Below, piece after piece: positions 10,619 through 23,350 of a stretch of 64,000 nucleotides of DNA (position 1 is its first letter; every line of letters begins with the position of its first letter). Source of the DNA: Aspidiotus rigidus (Eukaryota; Arthropoda; Insecta; Hemiptera; Diaspididae); assembly GCA_035079385.1 (NCBI GenBank), contig JAVHKY010000003.1:12379501-12443500 (forward strand), in the 5' to 3' direction. The position numbers and the translations under genes are program-made. The notes under the pieces were generated by a model. That model worked only from the letters and a program-made list of their open reading frames with translations, did no database searches and was not told where the DNA came from.

Positions 10619-13600
10619 GAGCACGTTCTGCAAATTGCATGTTATTACAATGTTCACCTCTAAAACGATACTTTTGGTCATCGCTTTATTGATAATCTAG
10701 CCTCGTATATGTACATGTTTTCAATCCATAGGAAAATGACGATGAACGGTACAAAACTGGTTTCATGTTCGCATTATTTTGTGTTGCTTCCTCACTCCGA
10801 GCCCCAACGACGAAGTTTTCACTTTTGAACCGCGGTCGGTCTGTATAAAATCTCACTTATCCACCTTCAATAATCTAATTTACCTCCTAACATCAAGATA
10901 ACCTGTCTATTCACATATCTACGAAACAGTTGAACAAATTTTGGTAATAATTGCAATTTGGATTTTTTGGCTTTATCGAGAGTGATTTTTGATACTGAAA
11001 TAGAAAAATTTGGCACTATTCAGCGAAATTGAAAAAATAAACGATTTATTGAAATGCAATGAAGTGAAAATATGCATGAAATGGTCCTGCATGCATCGAG
11101 GGACGAAGTCTTTTATTTATTCCGTTGTGAAATAATTGAATTTTTTAGCTTTTTTTGAGTAAATAGAAATTTTTTACTGGGTCTCTAAGGTGGCCGAATA
11201 ATCAGAAGACGCATAATAGAGAAGTAGGTATGAAACAAACTTCCATTTAATCACCCACCATCTGCCTTTTCAGGAGGAAAACTGACGAATTCCGAAAAAA
11301 ACGAGCTATAATAGTAACGGAAATTGGAAAAATCATCTTCTTAAAGACCAGTTGAACGTTTTAACTCTCTTTCACTCTCTTCATACTTATTTTTTAGTCA
11401 CTTTATTCTCACATCTTGATCTACAATTTTCCAAAATTTTTCACTGTGCTGAGCTCACTACATTCTCGGCACTTGGAGTGTTCCTCGAAATTCCAATTGA
11501 TTCTTATTAGTTGTAGTTAGACATTATTGCTTCCGAAAATCAAGCTTAAAGGTTCAAATCAAGAAATTCGAAGCAACGAACTAAAGAAATCCTTTACTTC
11601 GGTCGATGCGGAAAACACCTTGAAAGGAGGAACACAATTTTTGATGCATTTCTGTCGAAGTACCCACCCCTCTCCCATTTTATTCATGTTGACTATTCAA
11701 TTTTATGTCCATAAACTCGCGGCCCTTCATCTTTATTTTTGATACATCAACAACTTACTTTTTTTCCTCTTAAAAATCAGGAAAAAGGGAATGAGGTGAG
11801 TAAGATAGATGAAGCATTTATATTCAATCTTGCAATTTGATACTTTGAAGAACAAGAAAAATTGACATATTCCAGAATGTAATTTTGCTTTGAAGGGAAG
11901 CTGAACTACCCAACTATTGACTGAAGTCTATAAAGTTTTAATTTCGGTACTGTTTCGGAAAAAGGAACGAGAAGACATAATCAAGAGAAGAAAAAGTTAC
12001 AGATCTTGAGACTTTCCTCTAAGATAAGGCTTTGGATTTTCTCTAAAAATTTGAATTTTCAAGTTGAAATATAATACATTCTTTTTCAACACAAATTTAT
12101 GCATAAATTAAAAATTTTTAATGATTTTATTTTTTAATGAGTGGTTCATAAATTTCAGTAATTTGATGATTTTCCGCTCTCCTTCATTCTCTCTTTCTTT
12201 GGTATATCATCAATCCGAAAAATAATCCCCCAAAAAATGTGACATATAATTAACGACATTCTTGAGAGAGAGGGCGGGGGGAGGGATACTCTAGTAAATT
12301 TGCGACAAAAATGAACAACTCGATAGAGCTTTTTTTCCTTCTTTCCTTCATTGCGTCTCGCCATCTCTAACGCTACTTACGGCTCTTAAATAGCGACTTT
12401 TAATACGTTTATTGTGTATGATAATTTTTTTTCTTCTTTTATCTGCTCGAAAATGAACTTTTTATTGACAAATTATGTACGCGGTATTCTCAGCATTACC
12501 GACTTAATCACCTCCTTACGCTAATGAGCACGTTACTACTGGGAGCGGAATCACTCGGCAGCAATTTGGCTCGTTTCGTCGGGAAAAACGACGACGCGTT
12601 GTGACGAAGACGCCATGATTTTTGAGCGAATAAAAAAGTCATTTAAGCATGTTTCGTCGAAAACTTGCAAAGGAGGGATTCTTTTTATCCCTTATTACGC
12701 GGTTGATGGGAGTTTCGAGAATAACGAGACACATGGTTGCCTACGGGGTGAAATGGCAGCAAAAATATTCTCGCTATGGTAGCGAAGAAGAGAGAGCGAG
12801 GGAGAAAGAAAAGAAGAGAGTTTCTCAGAGCGAGAAGGAAAAATCGATGTTATATGCATATAGAAAATGAAGTAAAAAAAAAAATAATATGGGCGAAAAA
12901 GAAAAAAATTCACGAAACGCGACTGTAATTTAATGACGAGCGTCATCAAATATTGGATACCTCTCGAAAATAAATTTTATTCTGAAAATGCTTACTTACC
13001 AGATATATCGAAAGATGACTCACTCGATGAAAACACATGCTGACTCTCACGGATTTTCACAAATCTATCGAAACGCTTTTTAAAATTTCGATCATCGGAA
13101 ACTTACAAGATAGGTAGGCCTACTTATTTAGAACTAGGATGTTGCGATACTGCATTCATCTCATTCGGTGGTAGGTATGGTTAGGTTAGAAATACAAGCA
13201 CCCAAAATTTATTTGCATACAACGAAAGCCGTTTGTTTCAATGCATCCGGTAGAAATATAACCTTTCTATTTTTTTTATTACTCTTCAACGTTCACACGG
13301 CGTTTGTCTTTCAAACAGCGAAGGATTGGACCAATCGTTAGAGTTTTTTCCTATGTACGAGGAAGTAATTGTTTAATTTTTTTCTACGAAGTGAGTTATA
13401 TTGTTTTTTTTCACTCTGTGAATTAATAAATAGCTAGAGGTAAGTTACCCCGTATCCGGGCTCCGAATGAAGATACGAAGGGGTGAAGTTCTACCCGAAG
13501 AATTGTTACATGCAAATTTCTGAACAGGTTTTTATTCTTGGAAAGAAGTCCCATGCACCTATCCTTTTTCCTCTCCTCGAGAGATATAAAAAGTAATGAG

Positions 13601-16018
13601 TAATTGTTATTTTCATTGGTGCAAAAATCCTCATTTTTCCGTAAAAATAACAGAATTATTCTTATGTACGTACTCGAAGAATTACAATAAAAACAAAAAA
13701 ATACGATTATAAATTCTGAAAATAATATGCGAATATAAACATTGTTTGTTGACATAATCACGATTGCAGTTCTTCCGTACGGTTATTTTATCGCGACGTC
13801 TTTAATTATTCCGGTGCATTTGGTTCCCACATGAATATGCAAATAGTCGATAATAGTATTCCAGTAGAATGTTAATTCTTATTAATCAGCGGGAGCAATA
13901 GCTACGTAAGCTTATTCAATTTAAACAGTACCGATTTTACACCCTTAAGGAATGTAGAGCGTTATGATTTTCATTCGAATAGCATTCCTCCTTTCGCAGT
14001 TCAACTTCTTCTACCAGTATAGTACGTTTTGTATTATGCAAATTAATTAATTCCAAATTAGTCGCAAACTAATTCTACGAGTTACCGGCAATATATGTAC
14101 TACATGACATCGACGTTTGCATGTGTAATTACACCTAACTGCGAATACGTATGCCGGTAATTTGATTTACAAAAATTTCACACGTGAGTGGTTGGATTTT
14201 TTAAGAGTAACTTGCTTGAGAAAAATAATTATCAAACTTCTCTAAATCAGGATTATTTCTCGTACGTTATAATCGTAGGAAAATTAGATTGCCAGTGGAT
14301 ATCTAACTATGACATAAGTTGAAATATTCGTACCTTTGGAGACTGAAAATCCATTGAAATCCCGGATATGCGTTTGCTCCCATGAACGTCTATGTGTTTG
14401 AAATTTTAGTTCATAAAAATTTGTGCCACAAAAAGTATTACTTTCCTGTCACTCTAACCTCTCTCAACTTTCTCCAAATAACAATTACCTACTTCTGACA
14501 TACTCACTTTCTTCCCTTTACTTTCTCTCTCAGGTGTTTACATGGTATGTCCACTCACTCAACGAATCCGCTTAACTCTACTTCCACTATCGTTAGTTCA
14601 CACCCCTATTATATTCTTAAGGATTTCAGGTCACATTAACTTGACACAACATTCTTGATGAAGCAGCAGCAAAACAAGCTACCACCCTGACAAAAATAAC
14701 TAATCTTTCTTGTTCACCTTGAATTTTTGATACTACTTTACTATGTGGTCTACCTACAGAGGTCTACCAATTTGATACGCGATTTTAGTATAATGAGTGA
14801 ACAGCGATTAGAGAAGCGAGAGATGGTGTTCTAATATGCTACCCACATTGTACCGTGGAACAAGCTAAGGAAGAGATCATGGTTAATATTTCCCTTATGA
14901 ATGACATTAGTTAGTAGAATTTGGTGGACATCTCTTTAATTACGTCAGAAAAGTTGACAGGTGAAGTTCGACGACATCTATGAACTGGTATAACATGTGC
15001 CGGGAAGTGTGCAGCCGCATAGTAACCTCCCGAAATCAAATGATAGGGACGCACTTGGATCCTATTCAAATCGACGGGGCATATTTCTTTGCCGGTAAAC
15101 GCAAGTATCATTGGGAAAGAATGTTGTAAGGAGGTGGCCCGCGGTTTCGGAGGACAGTGAAGCGGAGGTCAAGAATCAAAGAAATCATGGGAGTCGTGTT
15201 GACGGTCCTCGGGTTTTTGGCTTAAAGCAGGGGAACGATTGGCGCTGTTTCTTGGTTAAACGGCGGGATAAAGAAACATCGAGCTTTATGAAGTCAAGAA
15301 AGTGATTTATTCATCGTTTTCCTCCGCGACGTACGCCCTGTTTTTCGTTAATAATTGTACGTGAATAATCGACAAAACTCACCAGTTGCAAACTTGTGAA
15401 GCATTGACAAAACTTCTAGTGGCTAGATTACTTACATTTTTGACTGTATCGGTATGTGCGTATCACTTATTGTACTACTACTTTCCAGGGTAGACTGCAT
15501 ATTAAATTGGAATTTTCTCACAAATGGGTGGTAGACAGCGTACAAAAGCAAAGCTGGTTTTTTACTTTTTACTGATTCACTCTCCTCTCTCCTCGCTATG
15601 CAGGATTCCAATCCTTCGATTCAATGCTTTCATTTCTGTCTTCTCCTCAACACCAGTCCCATTCCTCAATTCCTCCGACAATAAAAATCATTACTGTTCC
15701 CCCATCCTCCAATCGTGGAATAATTTTTGAAGAAATCAACCCTTTAACAAACTTCCTCTACCCGCTCCCTGGGACACTCTAGACAAGAAGAAACAATTCT
15801 TTTGGAATAGGACATACTCGAATATACCTGCTCAAGAACAACACTATAACACCCTGTTCTTGTCCACGCAGTTAGGCAGAAAACCTAACAGTCCACCACT
15901 TCTTCTCTCGTTCCTCGTTTGACATTCCTTCCTATTTAATCGAAGCCTTACGAAACAACTCAGACATGGTCACATGTTCCTTACAATACTTATGTCTTAC
16001 ACTCACTCTTCATTCCGC
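10619..16018. other. Gene-free stretch
   Basis: No domain or convincing exon was recognised on either strand. A CpG-richer patch at about 12,540-12,640 and a GC-richer patch near 14,990-15,250 could be unannotated 5' exons or promoters, but the frames through them are unrecognisable. Confidence 0.4.
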
Positions 16019-16474
16019 AAAGGCTCTAGCCGGGTAAGGGGGGGATGGCCTTGGTCGGAAAATGTTTCAAATGTCCGTCAAAATGTTGTCCCCAATGAGA
16101 AAACTCGAAATCCAAAAAATTGGACCCATCCGCTCACCCACATGGGCTGCAGAGTGATTTTTAGGCCTAAAATCCAAATGGCTATATCTCAGCCAATAAT
16201 GATCGCACAGCAATGAAACTTGAGGAAATTTTAGTATATGTGAATGTTCATACATGGTATTGTTTTTCAAAAAAAATCATTCATATTTTCTCTAGTTTCT
16301 AGCAATAACAAAACTTCAAACCGGAATAAAAAGAAAATCGGGGGGAAGGCACCTGGGGAAAATCATTCATATGAAGCGTCATACCCTCTACTACAACATA
16401 CATGAGAGCCATAGTCCTCGGTGAGGTGCAACATTCCCCAAAAAATCAATATTTAATGAATTTCTGTGATTTTT

Positions 16475-17127
16475 AACAGGGAACCTGTTTTATGGGGGGC
16501 TATTTGAGAAATCTGCCGTCCGCCGTCCGCCGTCCAGCGAAAAACTTAGAAAAATTTCGACCCTCGAGCCATATATGATAGGAGAGGGACTTAGAAAAAT
16601 TTCGACTCTCAAGCTATATATGATAGGAGGGGGACTTAGAAAAAATTTCGACTCTCGAGCTATAGATGATAGGAGGGGAACTTAGAAAAATTTCGACTCT
16701 CGAGTCATATATGATAGGAGAGGGACTTGGAAAAATTTCGACTCTCGAGCTATATATGATAGGAGGGGGACTTAGAAAAATTTCGACTCTCGAGCCATAT
16801 ATGATAGAAGGGGGACTTAGAAAAATTTCGACTCTCAAGCTATATATGATAGGAGGGGGACTTAGAAAAAATTTCGACTCTCGAGCTATAGATGATAGGA
16901 GGGGAACTTAGAAAAATTTCGACTCTCGAGTCATATATGATAGGAGAGGGACTTGGAAAAATTTCGACTCTCGAGCCATATATGATAGGAGAGGGACTTG
17001 GAAAAATTTCGACTGTCGAGCTATATATGATCTAGGCTTCCTTGAATTTTCAATACCAAATCTCATTCGAATCATAAAACAGGTTCCCTGCGTTCCTCGT
17101 TTAACTTCGTTAAGGAAGCCGTAATTT
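16475..17127. mobile_element. Element nested in the left arm of the palindrome
   Basis: The right arm reads straight through the corresponding site (about 19,715), so this ~650-bp block is an insertion. It has perfect 18-bp inverted repeats at 16,477-16,494 and 17,073-17,090. An asymmetric tail of about 35 bases follows the right repeat. An ATTTT-like sequence lies at both junctions and may be the target duplication. The interior is mostly the 45-bp minisatellite. Related ends occur at about 3,330-3,600, and the tail recurs near 49,190. Confidence 0.7.
16544..17030. repeat. 45-bp minisatellite, about 11 copies
   Basis: Units of about 45 bases (ACTTAGAAAAATTTCGACTC, then a CGAGC-TATATATGATAGGAGGGGG-type end). 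A higher-order period of 226 bases (five units) is visible because the variant CTCAAGC recurs at 16,608 and 16,834. Both strands stay open in this repeat, giving repetitive frames that are not genes. Degenerate copies in the opposite orientation lie near 24,300-24,440. Confidence 0.9.
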
Positions 17128-17344
17128 TCCATGAATAGCGGGGTGAACTATGACTGCTACCGCAATAGACCGCGAGAAATCAATGGTCAATGTTCGAGGG
17201 GAAAAATACGCACTCCTCCATGAGATGAAATGGGAATGTTGATAGACCAAAAATATATTTTTAGTATTTCGTTTATGGAATTGGTCAATTCTTATGTAAA
17301 CACGTCCATCGATTAGGTGGAGTACGTTAGATTGAGAGAAATAG

Positions 17345-17960
17345 TTGAAAAATTCTCCAGTCGCTGGAACAGTCTGAAAATAGAAGAGAAGTGAGAAAAT
17401 CCACTTTTTCACCCTGGAGGACCGTGAGTTTTGGTATTTCATTCATCAAATACGTCATTTCTCACGTAAACATGTTCGCCAAGTTTGAAAAAAATAGTCA
17501 AAAAATTCTCCAGCCGCTGTAATGGTCTGGAAATGACAATAAATCGGGGAAATCCAATTTTTCACCCTGGAGAATCGTGAGTTTTGGTATTTCATTCCAC
17601 AATTCGTTCAATTCTTATGTAAACATGTCCGCTGAGTTTGAAAAAAATTGTCAAAAACTTCTCCAGTTTCTGGGATGCCCTGGAAATAGTAAAAACTCCT
17701 GGTAATCCACTTTTTCAACATTGAAAACCATGATTTTTCATAATCTGTTCATCAACAAGGTCAATTCTTATGTAAATACATCCGCCGAGTTAGTCAAGAA
17801 ATTCTCCAGTTGCCGGAACGGTCTAGAAATACCAAGTTCAGAAAATCCACTTTTTCAACATGGAGAGCCCTGATTTTTGGTATGTTGTTCATCAAAAAGG
17901 TCAAATCTTATGATAATAAGTCTTATAAGCTAGTCAATAAATTCTCCAGTCGCTAGGACG
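17345..17960. repeat. ~150-bp tandem subrepeats, left arm (5 units)
   Basis: Cores with TTCTCCAG recur at about 17,354, 17,507, 17,660, 17,802 and 17,942. Unit divergence increases toward the centre of the palindrome. Confidence 0.8.
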
Positions 17961-18324
17961 CTCTGGAAATAGTAAAAAACCGATACACACCCACCCCTAA
18001 GATTCATTTCCTTTACTTTAAAGTGTTGAATGTTTATTCTTGTTCCCCTGAAGTGGTAGAGGTACAAACTGTGTTACTGGGAGCCGTGCACTTCCATGAA
18101 GTGCAGAAATCTCCTCTCGAGTTGAGGTGACAATGCTTCAAATATTGGAATTCATGAGCATGACAATACAAAGGAGATGATTGTCTTCGTGTGTCTCGGA
18201 AAAGGATTCCTCCACATCATGCGAGTGCACGGCTATCAGTAACACAATTTGCACCGCTGCGACTCGAGGGGGGAAAAGTAACACATGAATCATTGTGGCG
18301 GGTGTGTATCTTTGATTTTTTAAT

Positions 18325-19500
18325 ATTTTCTGAGCGTCCCAACGACTGGAAAATTTTTTTCAATTTTTTTAAAACTCGGAGTAAGTGTTCTTAGGAGAAT
18401 CGACCATACCAGTGAGCGTCTGGAGAATTTATTGAATATTTGTTTCGAAATAGGGATGTGTTTACTCAAAAATTGACCTTATTGATAAATAGAATATAAA
18501 AATCACGATTCTCCAAGTTCAAATAGCAGATATTTTCAATTTTTCATTTTCAGACTATTCCAGCGACTGAAGAATTTCTAGACTATTTTTTTCAAACTCG
18601 GCGGAAGTATTAACATAAGATTTGACTTTTTTGATGAACAACATACCAAAAATCGGGGCTCTTCATGTTTAATAAGTTGATTTTCTGGATTTGATACTAT
18701 TTGTAGATCGTTCCAGCGACTGGAGAATTTATTGACTATTTTTTTCCAACTCGGCGGATGTATTTACATAAGAATTGACCTTGTTGTTAAACAGAATATG
18801 AAAAATCCCGGTTTTCCATATTGGAAAATTGGATTACCTGGAGTTTTTACTGTTTCCAGGGCATCCCAGAAACTGGGAAATTTTTTGACTATTTTTTTCA
18901 AACTCAGCGGACATGTTTACATAAGAATTGAACGAATTGTGGAATGAAATACCAAAACTCACGATTCTCCAGGGTGAAAAATTGGATTTCCCCGATGTAT
19001 TGTCATTTCCAGACCATTACAGCGGCTGGAGAATTTTTTGACTATTTTTTTCAAACTTGGCGTACATGTTTACTTAGGAATTGAACGAATTGATGAATGA
19101 AATGCCAGAACTCACGGTCCTCCAGGGTGAAAAAGTGGATTTTCTCTAATTTTTGTCATTTCCAGAACGTTCCATCGACTGGAGAATTTTTTGACCATTT
19201 TTTTCAAACTCGGCGAACATGTTTACATAAGAATTGAACGAATTGTGGGATGAAATACCAAAACTCACGATTCTCCAGGGTGAAAAATTGGATTTCCCCG
19301 ATTTATTGTCATTTCCAGACCATTACAGCGGCTGGAGAATTTTTGACTATTTTTTTCAAACTTGGCGAACATGTTTACGTGAGAAATGACGTATTTGATG
19401 AATGAAATACCAAAACTCACGGTCCTCCAGGGTGAAAAAGTGGATTTTCTCACTTCTCTTCTATTTTCAGACTGTTCCAGCGACTGGAGAATTTTTCAAC
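18325..19500. repeat. ~150-bp tandem subrepeats, right arm (8 units)
   Basis: Inverted relative to the left-arm units. Cores lie at about 18,331, 18,553, 18,711, 18,862, 19,012, 19,166, 19,320 and 19,475. The pair at 19,012-19,166 is nearly the same as the pair at 19,320-19,475 and has no left-arm counterpart, indicating a local expansion. Confidence 0.8.
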
Positions 19501-20177
19501 TATTTCTCTCAATCTAACGTACTCCACCTAATCGATGGACGTGTTTACATAAGAATTGACCAATTCCATAAACGAAATACTAAAAATATATTTTTGGTCT
19601 ATCAACATTCCCATTTCATCTCATGGAGGAGTGCGTATTTTTCCCCTCGAACATTGACCATTGATTTCTCGCGGTCTATTGCGGTAGCAGTCATAGTTCA
19701 CCCCGCTATTCATGGAAAAATCACAGAAATTCATTAAATATTGATTTTTTTGGGAGTGTTGCACCTCACCGAGGACTATGGCACTCATGTATGTTGTAGT
19801 AGAGGGTATGACGCTTCATATGAATGATTTTCCCCAGGTGCCTTCCCCCCGATTTTCTTTTTATTCCGGTTTGAAGTTTTGTTATTGCTAGAAACTAGAG
19901 AAAATATGAATGATTTTTTTTGAAAAACAATACCATGTATGAACATTCACGTATATACTAAAATTTCCTCAAGTTTCATTGCTGTGCGATCATTATTGGC
20001 TGAGATATAGCCATTTGGATTTTAGGCCTAAAAATCACTCTGCAGCCCATGTGGGTGAGCGGATGGGTCCAATTTTTTGGATTTCGAGTTTTCTCATTGG
20101 GGACAACATTTTGACGGACATTTGAAACATTTTCCGACCAAGGCCATTCCCCCCCCCCTCACTCGGCTAGAGCCTTT

Positions 20178-22439
20178 ATTCTCCTTGCGCTCGTCGAGCT
20201 CATAATCTTAGATATTGAACAGCTCGATTTGATCAAGTCTCCCTCTTGTTCAAACAAGCTAAAAATTTATTTCAGGATAGATGTTCAAATAACTGTTATT
20301 TTGTTTCTGTTTTTGCACGAGAAAGCGAGAATTTTTTGTTCTGCACAGCAGTGACGCGATGTAAAACTGAAGCAAAATGAAAAAAGTAAACAGTAATGAG
20401 AAAACTGGAATGTAATGAACTCTGCCACTTTGGCTGACGGCTGATTTTCTTTGTTTACCTGCTCTAATCCCAGTTTACTTTTTGCAAAAAGATATCTTAC
20501 GTTGCAGCGTGGTCAGCGAGCTTCCGTACTCGTGCGTTTGCTTCACTAGCCTCTTAATATAAAGTTGGAAAATTAAAATTCTTCCAAATCAGCCTCTCCC
20601 AGTTTATTAACTAAATTTATTTAATCCTCTCTTCCATTATGATTATTTAGCTCATTAGCTAAATATTTTCAAGTCTCAGTTGCCACTATACTTATCAGCT
20701 CAAAGGCCACCTTTGAATATATTTATCCAGTTATGAATAAAATTTTCCTAATCTCTCCTCATATTTTCAGAACAAGACCCCTCCTCCAACTAAGATGTTT
20801 AGAGTTAAACTTTGTATATTGTATGTAGGTAGCTGGAAAGTGAAATTTCTCAGAGTTTACCCTTTCATTCTACTCATTTAGTTCATCAGTGAAATTTTCC
20901 AAGTCTCGCTATATTATACTAGACCGAATAATCAAACTTTTTCAGAGCTCAAATTCTCCTTATACTTTCAGCCCATTTGCAAAATTCTAACAGAGAATTT
21001 ATCTAACGGTTTTCATTTTCTTTTTCTTTTTTTTTTTTGTTAATATCCAGCATTCGCAGGGTATAGGGGCTTCAAAACATGTTGACTTTTCAGCTCTGAG
21101 GAGCAGGACTCGAAAAGCGACGACTTCCTCAACGAAGGAATTCAGGAACATCGTTCGATGGGACAAATTGGTGCTGATATTGAAGATTAAATTCAAAATT
21201 GGAATGCCGAAAAGTTCAACTTGGGGAAAAATGTTGAATATAGAGCTATAATATAATACGATAAGAGGGTAATTTGAAAAAATTTCATCTATTGTATTTG
21301 ACGGACGGCGGTTGGCGAACCTCGGAACGCCAGAATTTTCAAAAATATTCTATCGTTAGTCTAGGCAATGGACACATAAATTTGTCAAATAAAAACATTG
21401 TCTGGGAAGAGAGGGATTTTCTGTGGAAAATGTAGGTATCGTTCCCAGATAAAACATACCTAATTAAAAATTCCACTCTCCAAACTCTACGTGTAGTGGA
21501 ACGTTCAAAATTTAAGTTTTCTGCAAATAGCTTGTCAAATTTTGATGCAAATGGAACATGTTTGAAACGAAAGTTCTTCCTTGTAAAATTTACAACAAAA
21601 TGAAATACATATAAATATGCTATTGTGGGTGGGATAGTGCATAAAATACCCTCGTTTGAAAATGGGTATAATTTTCCATATTTTTGAATCAATTCCTATG
21701 AAATATCTTGTCAAGAGAAAGAGTTCAGGGACAAAAGTCATTTATTTTGTTCAATATCTTGACATTTTTGGCCAAACTGAGAAGGAGGAACGCTACTATT
21801 TGAAATGAATTGCAAAACTCGGTTGATTGTATAATTTTACATGCACATATATCAGTGTGATCAGTTCCACGTGTCTTGTTTTCAAGTCCAATATCACATA
21901 AGTACAGAGAAAAATCCCAACTACTTCAGCCTAAAACGTTGGCTCTTTAACAAATCATATTATTTTGTATTAAAAGGGTCATTTTTTTGTGCAGTAAAAT
22001 TGACGACTGTCTGCACAATGAAAATTTACCAACACTTGATTATATGAATTGAGCAAGGAGAAGAGAAGAACTTTTGCAGCGCAAGCAATGAAGATCATAT
22101 TTCATTTTGTCCTTAAATTATGTCACTTGAAATCTTAGCCCTGCTTTGAAGACTTACAGAGGGCTCAGCATACTTGGTAAAATATAGTATTTCTTAGCCT
22201 AAGGGTCATAAAAAAAACAAGAAGCGTCAAATTGTCTCACTGGATCTTGGGAAAGACTTATACTTCTAGATTCTTAATATTTAAACGCTTACTGGGTACT
22301 AAATTACATAATTATTTTAAGCAGTTAATAGGTCAATAAAAGCTGACCTTGACTGCATGTTGAAATCTTTATGATCGCTGCCCCTCCCCCCCCAAAAAAA
22401 AAAAAAAATTAACTAAAATATACTCTGCAATATCACATA
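20178..22439. other. No gene recognised; minisatellite-related scrap
   Basis: A short stretch at about 21,225-21,320 (GATAAGAGGGTAATTTGAAAAAATTTC and a GACGGACGGCGG block) resembles the 45-bp unit and the CCGTCC block of the nested element. Frames around 21,340-21,740 on the minus strand are unrecognised. Confidence 0.4.
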
Positions 22440-23350
22440 AGATTTGCATGCTCTGTTACTCAAGATTTAATTTAAAGAAAAAGTTGCCATACCCAGTAGT
22501 ATCCAGGTTTCTTGCATTTTTTCCCCTCTTAACTGAAAGATAACAAAAATGTTTCTATTTTTTTTTTTTTTCTCAATGACCCAAATTGAGAAGATCTGGA
22601 GCTTTTTTTCCTATAGGGATCTAGAGCTTGAGAGATTTAGATTTTTTTATGTCAAGATCTAGAAATCAAAAGATACGCATCTTCTTGATGTATTCAGATC
22701 TAGAATCTGAGAGATTTCGGGAGGTTTGGTTCCTTTTTTCCTATTAAGATTTGAGATTTAGATGTACTTATCCCTAAAAATAATCATAATTATAAGGGCT
22801 CCCATCCCTGCATTGCTTTAACTTGCCGGGGCTACACAAAATGCTAGGCAAAATAAAATTTTTATCAACAGAGTACGCAAAGTGACGTCATAAAGTAACT
22901 TTTGGTAGGAACTTTTTTGGGATTGCCTTGCCAAGCCAATAGCCCTTATACATTGGCAAAAGAAAAAAAATGTAGAAACCCGGCTTGATTAGTTTTGCAT
23001 TGATCAGCAGAAAGGTATTTATGCTACATGTAGTATAGTTACTTTTCTGTTGATCGATGCAATACTGATCAAGCCGAATTTCCGTAGACTGGGTCACAAA
23101 TATAGACTGACTCGTCATGCGCCTCAGTGTCCCAGTCTTTTGTTTTCCCCCCTTCTCCTTGACTGTAAGAGAACAGAAATTCTTCCTATTTTTTGGAGCT
23201 CTTACCTCAACAAGCAAAGAGCCCCTTTGCATTTTTCCCAAAAAATAATATAAAGGTTTGTTATTAACGCATGTTACGTATATACTTATGGAGGAAACTT
23301 TTTCAAAGACTGTATAAAAATTTTAATAATTCTATGCAAAAATGAAATCT
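22440..23350. repeat. Dispersed repeat, copy 2 (related to 7.13-7.77 kb)
   Basis: Shares ordered blocks with 7,130-7,770, as described there, and additionally contains a long palindrome. No coding capacity. Confidence 0.5.
22981..23076. repeat. 96-bp loopless palindrome
   Basis: The 48 bases 22,981-23,028 pair with 23,029-23,076 with about eight mismatches and no spacer. The centre is CTACA|TGTAG. It probably marks the join of two inverted halves of the dispersed repeat, or an old MITE. Confidence 0.75.

Larger units (their letters stand above)
16019..20177. mobile_element. Foldback-like giant palindrome (4.16 kb) with subrepeated arms
   Basis: The outer ends (AAAGGCTCTAGCCG at 16,019 and its complement ending at 20,177) begin two arms that are reverse-complementary almost to the centre. 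The 16,060-16,475 segment mirrors 19,715-20,150 with very few differences. 17,128-17,607 mirrors 19,240-19,715. The inner parts align more weakly down to a loop of a few tens of bases near 18,135-18,180. The inner half of each arm is a tandem array of ~150-bp units, each containing a TTCTCCAG-type block. No transposase or other gene is inside. Long inverted arms made of tandem subrepeats are the hallmark of Foldback (FB)-type DNA elements, so I call it FB-like and non-autonomous. A target duplication could not be defined confidently. Confidence 0.75.

Noticed and set aside
16614..16911. Repetitive frames on both strands in the 45-bp array
   Set aside because: A 45-bp period is a multiple of three, so any stop-free unit keeps frames open; no coding signal.
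17110..19737. Two identical ~110-codon frames on opposite strands (17,110-17,442 minus and 19,402-19,737 plus)
   Set aside because: They are the two arms of the palindrome read in mirror orientation. The sequence lies in non-coding subrepeats and has no domain.
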